64,000 nt of DNA from Mycteria americana (lineage: Eukaryota; Chordata; Aves; Ciconiiformes; Ciconiidae): contig NC_134365.1 of the NCBI RefSeq assembly GCF_035582795.1, positions 72,521,635-72,585,634 of the forward strand, written 5' to 3'. Positions 27,803-38,000 of the stretch are shown here, piece after piece; within the stretch, counting starts at the first letter, position 1; each line of letters begins with the position of its first letter. The translations under genes were made by a program, and so were the position numbers. The notes beneath the pieces were generated by a model that searched no databases, had not been told where the DNA came from, and worked only from the letters and a program-made list of their open reading frames with translations.

Positions 27803-27970
27803 AGGCATTTATATGTATGTATACACATATATTAGGCTTTTAGAGAGATCTGTATATACATATAGATATAACATATGCATGTATGCATACACATGTATGT
27901 TTATGTACATATATTTATATACAAGCATACATATATGAGTGTGTGTGTACATGTGTATATATACACATAA
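27803..27970. repeat. TA/TG-rich microsatellite-like region
   Basis: Alternating purine-pyrimidine sequence built from tatatgtatg and acacata units. The minus-strand reading is a tyrosine/isoleucine/histidine-rich artefact. Confidence 0.85.
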
Positions 27971-29051
27971 AAATCTGCCTGCTTGTCTTATTTTAACTCT
28001 ATATTTTAAGATGTTTGCGTAAAGTCTGTTCTCCATGTCAGCATTTAATTTTCTCAGCAATTTGATTTTTTTAAAGCTGCAGTAATTGTTTCTGCCAGAA
28101 ACTCTGATAAAGTGTGCTGTTCCTTTCAGAGGATCAAAGTACAAAAGATGTTCAAATAAAAGGAGAGATTAAAATCCGTAGTCTTCACTTAGTCATGGCT
28201 AGCTTTCCCGTCTGCGTGTGCAGACTGTGGGGGTTGATCTTTCACAACAGCGTATTTCGAACCTCAGGAGGGTGTTGGTAACTTAGTAACTTTGTATATT
28301 ATATGTAGGTGTCAGCAGAGCCTGTGAAAATGTTTTCCATGTAAAACAAAATGCTTTCTATTTCTTTTTCTTGGAAAAGTGAAACTTTGCTTCCTTCTCC
28401 CTCCTCTTCTCTCTGTCCTTTCCCTGACTTATTCTGTGTGAGTAAATAGAGGGTGAGAAGTGTTTTCAGAATTGAAAAGTCCTTTTGGCCCGTTACAGCA
28501 AATGTCTCCTTTACTGGTGAATCATTTGACAATGATTCAACCACTGTATTGTGTTTGTTGCAATTTTTATTTTCTTTGCCCAGCAGTATCAACTCTGCTG
28601 GGTTTTACTACACGGGTAAGAAGACACAATCCCTGCTTGATGAAGCTTGTAGGCGAGAAAGAAATAAGGGCCTGTAATACAAAAAAACCCAGATCTTAAC
28701 ATCGTTTTGTTACCAGAATTCTTGTTCATCTGCTGCTTAAACACAACAAAATCTTGACATAGATCACCTTGTTTTCACCAGCACATGGAAAAACCCTGTT
28801 GTACCTATGTAGTTTTGCTGATACCTTGTCATTGCTTTGGTGCAGCAGTGCTTTGGAGCACTGATCTGAGAGAAGTAGTATCACACCATCTTCAAGCAGG
28901 ATCTCAACAATCATGACTCTTTCTCATAAAGGGCGACCTTCTTACAGGGGCCATGTTCCTCAGTGATGATGACAGATACGATGACATTCCCTGCAGCCAG
29001 ACATAAAGCTTAATTGCCACTGTGCTTGACACAGTGATCTCGGTTCCTTAC

Positions 29052-29327
29052 CTCACAGTTTTGGGGAAACGACAGTAGGTGGCACTGGAGAATAGTAACA
29101 CAGATGGCTGGATCTGTTATGAAAGGGAGCATTTTCCTCACTGGCTCTCTGTTTAGCCAGTTTTCTGGCCCCACGAATTGCTGAAACACTTTGCTGCGTT
29201 CCCTTTGCAAGCCTGTTATTACGCGAAGCCTCAAGGCTTCAAATGCAAAGGTGCGATTTGGGAAAGCTCCAAACTGTGTGTGAAGCAACACTGAGAGCAA
29301 AAGCCTGCTGAAGATGCTGTATTTCAT
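29052..29327 (-). CDS. Unconfirmed candidate first exon with signal-peptide-like start
   Basis: On the minus strand an ATG at 29327 opens 92 codons to a consensus donor GAG|GTAAGG at 29052, phase 0. Unspliced, the frame stops after 13 more codons. Residues 1-22 (MKYSIFSRLLLSVLLHTQFG...) look like a basic-hydrophobic signal peptide. The rest is not recognised. A TATA-like gataaaaagc lies 48-57 bases upstream of the ATG (29375-29384). I found no second exon and no homologue, and an open frame of this length can arise by chance. Human synteny puts RERGL on this strand upstream of PIK3C2G, but this peptide does not resemble RERGL. Confidence 0.15.
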
Positions 29328-30957
29328 CTTGGGGTGTGTTAGAGCGACTATTTTGCCAGCTCTTTTACCCGCAGCTTTTTATCAGACTTAACTCGTACGA
29401 GGATGCTCACACATGGCTGAATCAAATACATGATTCTTCTTTAATCTGAGTGAGATGTAGGCTCCTGCCGGTTGGTGGAGCAGCGAGAGTATCTAACAGA
29501 AGGAAAGGAGGCATCCCAGGGAGTATCCAGTTTTCTTTGTCTCTAGGGATTTTGTCCCACGTGCTAGCAAGAGAGGAGACGACAATTCTTGGTAGTTCTA
29601 CGAGGAATTAGGGTAGAAAGTGACTCAGCAGTTTCCTGCCTCCTACTTCGATGGGAAACATAAAAATAGTGGCCACCTTAAAAGCCTAATAAAATCCTGA
29701 AAATGTTCAGAGTTTCCCAAAAAAAACCTTCATAACCTTCTCCTGGAAGTCACTGTGGAGAGAGAGGGTGACGTGTCCCAGCCTAGTTCATATTATGTGT
29801 ATGGACTTCTGTGTTTGCTTGGGAAGACGAGCTCTTCCCATGCGTATTTCCTCTGTTTTCTCGATCCTTCTCCTTTTACTGTGTCCAGTCACTGTGAGAT
29901 GAAGCAACATCACACGGCCATAAACTCTGAAATGGCAGCTCCTAAAATTGGTGTGTTCCTCTCTCTCAGGATCACTTCACTGTAATCACTGGTAATGACT
30001 GCAGTACAGCACAAATGCCACCAAATAGTTTGCGGAGCAAGTTGACATTTTAAGGGTTGGAGAATATATGAGAAAAAATGCATCACCTTTCACCAACTGA
30101 AATAAGTTTTGTCCTTGGCTAACTGCTTTTAAATCACAATGACATCGACAGCTTTTTGCTATAATTTGAAGGGCAGAGTTTTCCCTGTAATGCTTTATCA
30201 AATTATTACTTCATTCAGTTTATCAGATATAAGATATCTGAGATTAATTATTAACTTTAACTGCTTTATGCTAATCTGTTCAGTCTTACTGCATGGGTTT
30301 TTATAACAAATATTGTTTTGTTGATACTGACTCCCTCACTGTTTTTGAGTACATTTTCCTGCCTGTAACAACCTTGGAGTAGACTAGGATTGGGATTTTG
30401 TGTGGATTCTGAATAGCCACTTCAGTGGAGCAATGCATACCTTTTTAAGGAATAGTATGAAGTGTGGAGGCAGAATGGTCCCTGAGAGAACTCCCTCTGC
30501 GTCATGCCTGGAGCAGCCTCTGTTGCTCCCTTTTATGGAGGGTACTGGGCTCCTTGAGGTCCAGGAAGATGCTCGTGACCAGTGCTGTATTTACTCCTGC
30601 TCTTCAGCAGGCCCTTTGCAGAGGGGCAAGGCTTTATCGGTCTTTAGGAAATATCCCAGCATAAGGGAGGTTCTTCCCTCATTAGACTGTCCCAGCTCTG
30701 CGTACTGAGCCAAAGCCAGAGAGCCTCTCTGCTGTGCAAGGTTTGTACCATCCCCTTCTCCTGTGAGCAGAGCCAGGAGCTCCTTTCAGAGCACGCACCA
30801 CCAGCACAGACAGATGGAAGCTGGATGAAGATGGAGTAGATTAAAATCTCTGAATCCTGTTCTTGTGCAGAAGTCTTTCCCTTGGAGAAAGTGTCTTGTT
30901 ATTTTAAGCATGTTTGATACTTGTACTGAAAGTGTGAGATCATCTACCATCAAGTTT

Positions 30958-31036
30958 AAAACAAACAAAAAAAAAACCCCAAAAAACCCCAACCAAACAA
31001 AACAACAACAAAAAAACCCCAACCAAACAAAAAAAG
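30958..31036. repeat. (A)n(C)4 / CCAAACAAA low-complexity tract
   Basis: About 80 bases of only A and C, built of aaaaaacccc and ccaaccaaacaaa units, one duplicated. Lysine/asparagine/proline frames across it are artefacts. Confidence 0.9.
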
Positions 31037-32904
31037 GTTGGGTTCCCAAACTGAGAAAGAGAACAGATAAGGTGTTAGCTTTTTATTGTTATTGCTGTTT
31101 GAAATTTCCCTGAAGGAAGACGTGGGAAAGAATCATTACCACAGTAAACCGGTTAAACAGGAAGGAAAGCTTCTGATGAAAAAGTTACACCCCCTTGATA
31201 CTGAAAGCACATAGGTCATCTGAATGTGTCTGTGAACAGGAAGACATAGGAGGCTGTATATTCTTCTAACAAATTATGTGTCTCAGGTAAGAGGTTGCAA
31301 CAAATGTTCTTATCGCTTAGCAAGTTGACCAATAGTCTCCTCTGGATTCCGGTAAAGAGGGAAAATTGAGTCCACAGTGCACCAAGCTTTTATACTAGAA
31401 TGCATGTGCATGCTGAAGTAAGGAAGGTATTTTTGTGTGCTTGGACAGCAGCTACAATGTTGTGAGCATTGTGCAATGCTGTCAAATCTCCTGATTTGTA
31501 GCGAATATTTTACAGTATTTGTTGGGATTCTCCCTTAAAACCCCCAATCCCAGAACTACATGATTATGTGAAAACACAGCTGTCATTTAAAAAGAAAAGG
31601 AGGTCTTCATAGCTGTAGGAGGGAAAAAAAGCCAAACCCTCCAAAATGTGAGTTCAGAAACCACAAGGCAAAGAAAATGAACCTAAAAACTTATGCATTT
31701 TTTTCAGAAAAAGGTTTATGAATTTTGCCTTGTTAGTGATTTTTGAAAATTCAATGTTATCAATGCACTTTGCATGATTCAATTGGAGTAATAGTGGCTG
31801 GCAAAGAGCCAAATCCTTTCCTGAACTTTCTGTCCTATTTTGAAAATGATCAGGAGTTGGCCCAAATACAGAGCCTAGTCCTAGTAACCAAACTAATGGG
31901 TAAGACATAAACCACTGAGATTTACTGTGTGACATGCTGAGTTTCCAGTCTAAATGGTCAGTTTTAAATGCAAGTCTATATAAAAGAGACGTGGTGCGTC
32001 AGTGCTGTATGAGTTTCTTTTCCCTGCCAGGCTCTCCCTCTGCTGTGGTCTGGGCTGGGAGAGGGAGCCCGCTACATCGTGCAGACTTCTTGTTACTCAT
32101 GTGGACTTCCCAGCCCACTGAGGAGAACAGGGGAGCAGAATGCACAGACCACCCTTTGGCACCATAGCTAAACTGCCTGCTTTTAAAGACTGCTAGGAAA
32201 ATAATACTCCTCCTGAACAGTATGGAGAGTGCAGGAGATAAACATTCATATACAGATAGATGGAGGTGGGTGCTCTGTGTGTGCATATGAATATTTGACT
32301 GTCGGAGAAATGTGGGGTGTTACACATAAAAGCCTTAGCAGTGAATATGCAGGGTTAGCTTTTAGACATTTACATATCATTATAAACAAAATTTGTTTGA
32401 AATGTAAAGAAAATATTTTAGAAGCAATTGAAAGGGTGTAGAAGATACTGTATTTTCTGTGCCTCTGTTATAGTCTTCCAGGTAGCCAAACTTTATTAAG
32501 GAAGGTGGGTCTGGAGGCAGACATCATTCTTTTCTCTTTTATTTTTCCTGAAACATTCCAGTTTTCAAGAAAGAGGGGAAAAAAACCCCAACTTTCCTGA
32601 TTTAATGGATATATCCTTCTCTTTCTTGTTTCCTTTCTTTTATTCACCTGCTGTAGAGATGAGAAACGGAGGAAGTTGTAAATGAGGACAATTTAATAAA
32701 AAAAAATTCTTATTGCTATGCTTATTAGTATTTTCTGCAAAAAATGGTGTCATCTTAATCTAAAAACATAGTGAACTTCAGGATTCACTCTGAGAGAGAG
32801 GTGCAGAGACTTTAATTGAAGTTCATGCTTAGATCACCATTCAAAGTGGTATGCATTGTTTTGGTTATCTGGCTTAGTGTAACTTCATAAATGTTGGTTT
32901 GGGG

Positions 32905-32952
32905 TTTTTTTTGTTTTTTTTTTTTGTTTTTTGTTTGTTTGTTTGTTTTTTT
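32905..32952. repeat. T-rich (TTTG)n simple repeat
   Basis: Long T runs broken by single G bases, ending in four or five gttt units. Confidence 0.9.
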
Positions 32953-34337
32953 AGCACAGTTAAAGCAAACCAAAGCACACAACACGTGGAATCACTAAGT
33001 TGAGTGCTTGAAAGAGTAGTTCAGCCTCTAACTTGGAGATTTCATTTCAGCCTATTTAACTTTTCATTTCTCTTCTCATTCTTCACTGTGGGTGACAGGA
33101 GCCTATGTCACCTAGAGTTTGACTTCAAATAAAACAAAAATAAATAAAGTTGTGATAAATACCTTCTGTTGTAATATAGATTTTCATTGCAAGGTCCTAT
33201 TATCTAAGCTAATACAGTATAGATCTTGGGGACATATTGCAAAAGCCATTTGTGGAGCTAAGCTTTAGCAATTTCTGAGCACACTTTTCATCTCAGGTTT
33301 TTTTTCCTGCTAGGGAATACATTTTTTATTGGATTATTAAATCAAATGTTTCTATTTCTTTTATGTGATAAAGTACGCAGCACAACTGTGTACTTTATGT
33401 GGTATTGCTATTCTGTGTCATTTGTGTTTTTAGGCTACATCTGTAAATGAAGCAGGCCAAGGCCTTGAGGGCAAGTGGTCCAGAATAGATTTTTATTTTA
33501 GAACTAGGCCCTCTTCCTTAAAAAAAAAAAGATACCCTCATGCCTACTGACAGCAGTCTCCAGTACATGCTGCCCATCTGAACCATGGGACTACTTGGCA
33601 CATGCCAAAATCATATCAGGAAGTTTGCTAGTAACAGCATGAATGATGGTGAGCTTCTGCAGAAGCTCATGCCCTTGCCTGTTAATTTACTAAAAAAGAT
33701 GCAACCTCAGGCTTTGAAGATACATCTGTTTTGAAAAACAAAGAAATAAAAAAGGCTGAAATTTATTTTCTTATATTTGTTTTCTTTTAAGTATACCATA
33801 TCCAAGCTTTTGGGGTGTAGTATTTTGAATATTAATTTGAGATCCATGTCTCCTATGTTCTTTGACTTAACTTTTCTTCACCTGATTACACTAGGATAAA
33901 AAGAGGTAGAATGTGAAGAAATTTGAGGCACAAAAAAAGAGGAAGGTGTGAATGAAACTGCTGTTAAAGCGACCATTAATACAAAGCTTTCCTACCTGCT
34001 TGTTTTAGATTCCTGCAGTGTGGTATGCAAGTGTAAAATAATGGAAATAATAGAGGTTTTCTTTAATATTTGTCAGAATTAGTATTTCAGTATTTAGATC
34101 AGTTGTTTCAGGCATCCTGTTGCTATTATTTAGGAGTCCAGGGTAATAATAATTTAATAATAATAAAAAAATATGTCTGGAAATAGGGATCAGGCAAAAG
34201 AATATTCAGAAAAAGAATTCAGAAAATATTTCCACCCTGTGGAGAAAGCTCTAAGGCAAAAAAGGACCAAAGAAGTGTACTGTTTCCATTATACTAGATA
34301 TTTTTGGGTTTAACTTTTATTCTGTGCTTGGTTTCAG

Positions 34338-34434
34338 TGGGTATGTAGCTCCAGTTCTGAACATTACTCTCTAGACCTTGGAACTACTGTAAGACTTCCC
34401 TGAGAATTAATAAGACTGAAGAGAAGAATCAGCC
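34338..34434 (+). other. PIK3C2G: Probable 5' leader part of the first coding exon of PIK3C2G
   Basis: A good 3' splice site (ttattctgtgcttggtttcag) ends at 34337, 97 bases before the start codon. This suggests that the exon with the ATG begins at 34338 and that a non-coding exon lies upstream, as in the human gene. The leader contains one upstream ATG at 34343 followed at once by TAG. I could not locate the upstream non-coding exon or the promoter. Transcript data would settle the boundary. Confidence 0.5.
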
Positions 34435-35094
34435 ATGGCATACTTTGGGATGATGCCTTTCTCACACGATGAATTTTGTGAAGGACAGGCTGGGGACCAA
34501 GCATCTTACCCAATGTACCATTCTGGTTCTGCTGGAAAGGTCCGTCTAGGATTCGATCGAATAGTTGATGAAGTCAGCAATGAATTTTTTTTTTATGGTT
34601 CATCCCATTCACATCATCATGAAGAAATTTTTTTCCCATCAGATGTCTTTGGTCTGAATGTGCCTGACCAGCAGTTTTGCGGTCAGCCTCTAGCTGCTTA
34701 TGGTGAACTTTACCCTGGAAATCCTATCTCTCACTGGCAACAAGGCACAGTGTCACCAACCGTTGGCTTCAGATCATCTTTACTATCTGATTACAGAAAC
34801 TTCTCTCTGGTGGATCCCTACCCCTACAATCAAGAGACAGAAATCTATGAAGGGAATATTATAACTCCAGTCACAAATGTGTTTGATTCAAATGTGGAAA
34901 GAGGCAACAAAAATCTGAGTTTCCAGATAGGCTTTGACAATGTAGATGCTCAATATCCTGTTTTCTTAGACAACTATCCATTTGGACAAGAATTGAGAGA
35001 TGAAGGTGGAAATGGGGAAGCTTGTTTAACTGACACTTCCAGAAGTCTCGTCGTAGGACCTACCTGGACCAGCAGCTATGGGCATGACAGAGAG
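34435..35094 (+). CDS. PIK3C2G: PIK3C2G first coding exon (residues 1-220)
   Basis: The ATG at 34435 has a strong context (gccATGg) and opens 220 codons ending at a GAG|GTATTT donor, phase 0. The region is hydrophilic, rich in aromatic residues and probably disordered. Visible points are a conserved island GFDRIVDEV (residues 39-47), an FFFY run (51-54), a histidine cluster SHSHHHEE (58-65), and LSFQIGFDN (161-169), which matches a similar stretch in the human protein. It has no zinc finger, membrane segment or signal peptide. If the donor is not used, the frame runs ten codons into the intron and stops at 35125-35127. The donor is supported by the in-phase continuation at 41836. Confidence 0.93.
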
Positions 35095-38000
35095 GTATTT
35101 AAATTTTCTCGTATTAAGAGTGCTTAAACGTCTTTATTCTTGTTTGTGTCCTTGCACTTTGTATATTCACTCACACTGGTGCAATATGGATTAAAAGCAC
35201 TTGATTTAAAGACCTGATGAAAAAGAAAACATCTATGCCTTGGGGGAAGCAAAAGCTTTTGCTCCTATAGAGAGTTTTTGTCATGTGTCTTTATGATTCA
35301 GCTGGCCAAAAGCAACTGTGAGACTTCTTACTTCTTATTTGGCCTTTACTACTTCCAATAGAGATGCAGGGAAGCATCAGGTATATTTTCCAATAATTGT
35401 GTAAATTGATTTTTTGGCAGTCAGAATTTCCCTCAGTATTTTTATATCTTTACAAGGAGGATGCCCTCAAACAAACAGTGCATGATTAGTTAAGAGATTT
35501 TTATACAGTATGAAAACATCCAACCATATTCTTCCTTTGATTCTAATATCAGAAGAGAACCCAGCAGACCATAAAAAATGACTTCTGAAGGGAAGGTGCC
35601 TACTCTGGCTAGCCAATGAGGATTTTATACTGGCAGAATCTGTGTCCTACCTGTTTCGTATTTTAGCCAACTTATACTTAAAATGGCAACACATTTCTGC
35701 AATCTACCTATTAAAAAATACTTCATTTTAAAGTAATAGGGCCAGTTCCTCACCTAGTATAAAATGAAGTATCTCCGTTGACTCTAATGGACGCTTGCCA
35801 TTTTACACCAGAAGAGAATCTAGATTATGGTCTAGAATGCTCCAGTAGGCTCATTTTATCACTCATTGAACCATAAAACTACCACAGAGGGATAAGTACA
35901 GAAACGCAGAGTAAGATGTGTTTGAAAGAGATAAGATAACAAATCTGTATGGCCTGATATGAAACCTGAGATTCAAAATAACAATACCTTATACTGAATC
36001 TGTTTTTCTGTTGAGCCAGATTGTTGTTTCTGTGTCTAGTTTGGCTGCCATATCCTGATCCTGAGAGATGAAACATACCAAGTCCTGCTTTCACCATGTT
36101 CTGCATGCACTTATGTGTGCATATAGAATTATTTTCTAAAAATAGACATATTTACTATAACTGTGGAAGCAGATCCTATGACATACACTCTGTCTTTAGG
36201 TGTCTCTTTGAAGCAAATACTTTATCTTTTTTTCCTCCTTCCATCAGGTGTTCATAGCTCCATTCGTGGCTTTGCTGTTTTTAATAATGATGTCTTATGG
36301 GACTCCCATGTCTCTCTCTGATGTTATATCTCTCCTCATTTTCCTTCTTTCAAAATCCTGACATAGGGAAGGAAAAAGAAAATGATAAATCCTCCCTTTC
36401 CTCTAGTCCTTGTTAACATTCTGAATCATTATAGGAGTCCTGAAATAGCCTACAAGGTACCTCTGCACTGTGAATATTAAAAGACAGTTTAGGTTCACCT
36501 TCTGCTTTTAACTCCCAGTGATCACAGTATCATAAAGCAAAGGGGAAAAGGCACTTGACTGAGTTGTTTCTATGTCTGTGAATAGGGAGAGCTATAGAAA
36601 TAAACATATGCAGACCCAGACAGATGGGGACGCAGGAGGGGGCGGAAGGGAATATATCTGAGGACAGGAACTCTTAAGAGTAATCCTGGGCAACACATTT
36701 TGGAAGTTAAGTGATGAATACGAAAGAGGGAGGGGATGAATAGGTGCAGAGACAAAAGGTTGTTGTTGCTTTTTACTTATGATAGCAAAACTAAAGCATG
36801 CTGACATCATGATGAAAAGAACAAGCCTTCTCATGAGAAAAGTAGAAAATAGTGGGATACAAACGAGCAGGAGGAGATTAAATTGTGGTATGGGAAGAAG
36901 AGGTGCTAGAGGAAGCAGGCATATAAGAACAGGCACAAACGCTTTTGTGATGGAGGAGGAGAGAATTATAGGGGAGGGAAGAGATGAGTGAGTCAAGGGC
37001 GACTACAATCGAATGTGTGGGAGGATTTGATTAAGTCAGGGAAGTATTCGAGCTGTTTAGCTAGGAGAGGAAGAAATGGGAGAGAGGAGAGAATTGATTT
37101 GTAGCAGAAAAATCAGTGTGGTCACAGGAATTCCTCCAGGGAGACACAGCCATATCAGGATAGAAAGAGAACCAAGGCACAAGGGGCTGGCAACTGAACC
37201 CTGAGATGGTAAGAAAGGGAAGATAAGAACGAAAGTTGAGAGAGGGAAGGGGAAAAAAAGCCTGTGAAGAAGTAACTCATTGCTTCTGGGCTGGCAGTTT
37301 TGGAAAAGATAAGTAGGGCTATGGGGTGACAGGGCTGATGCCAAGTAAGACACTCAGAACGGTTGGAAAAGTGGAGCACCACAGCAAAAGAAAGAGAATG
37401 AGCAGAGATTGGGTTGGTGAGGTCCAGGATGAGTAAATGATGCATCTGAGTAGTAGGAGATGAGAACCAGGACTGCAGACAGAGTGAAATGGAAAGGATG
37501 CTGAAACATGGAGATTAGCATTGAGATAGGTCATAGGTATGCAAGATGAAATATTCACATTGCTGAAACCATACTGTCATTCTGATCCTTAGCTCTTGGA
37601 TGCAGTTGTATGGCCCTAGGCTTTATTTAATGCATACTAATCAAAATGTGTCCAGTGTAATAAAGGAAAAGTTAATTTTCTCTGGCCTTGTCATCACCAA
37701 GTCAGATGTTCAAAAACACTAAAGAAACTGTCTTCATAACATCCCTCTGAAAATAAATTTTATTTTCTCCGTATTATAAAGAAAACTGAAATACTTTTTC
37801 GGTTATATCCAATAGATTTGGCTGTGCCATCTACGGTATTTAGGATCTAATGTTTTCAGAATAACTAGCAAGACTCACTTCTTCACCCAAGCCCAATCAT
37901 CAGACCAAATTTCATTATTTCAGTTTGGGTGCTCCAGAAATGAGAAATACACAATTAGTGTTCATATTTGGGAAGGATGGTGCAGATGACTTGATTAGCA

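Larger units (their letters stand above)
11931..29051. other. Long gene-free stretch with relic repeats
   Basis: No exon or RNA gene is recognised. The stretch holds MIR-like relics (13020, 19796), a palindromic relic (19925), T runs at 21215-21236 and 26526-26543, a TA/TG microsatellite near 27803 and a pyrimidine-rich tract at 18470-18840. Open frames of 89 to 141 codons between 20881 and 26145 show no family I know and have no codon or splice support. Confidence 0.5.
29328..34337. other. Upstream flank or 5' intron of PIK3C2G
   Basis: No coding exon recognised. The stretch holds an A/C-rich tract (30958-31036), a T/G tract (32905-32952) and AT-rich unique sequence. If the 34337 acceptor is used, part or all of this is the first intron of PIK3C2G, but its non-coding first exon was not located. 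Confidence 0.5.

Noticed and set aside
27809..28144. 111-codon minus-strand frame rich in Y, I and H
   Set aside because: Translation of the TA/TG microsatellite.
1..34337. RERGL, expected upstream of PIK3C2G on the minus strand by human synteny
   Set aside because: I looked for the small-GTPase P-loop start and other RERGL peptides among the minus-strand frames and saw none, so it is probably further left; short exons could be missed by eye.
36592..37558. Series of minus-strand frames of 61 to 134 codons
   Set aside because: The minus strand is pyrimidine-rich here, so stop codons are rare. The peptides are L/S/P/F-rich with no domain.
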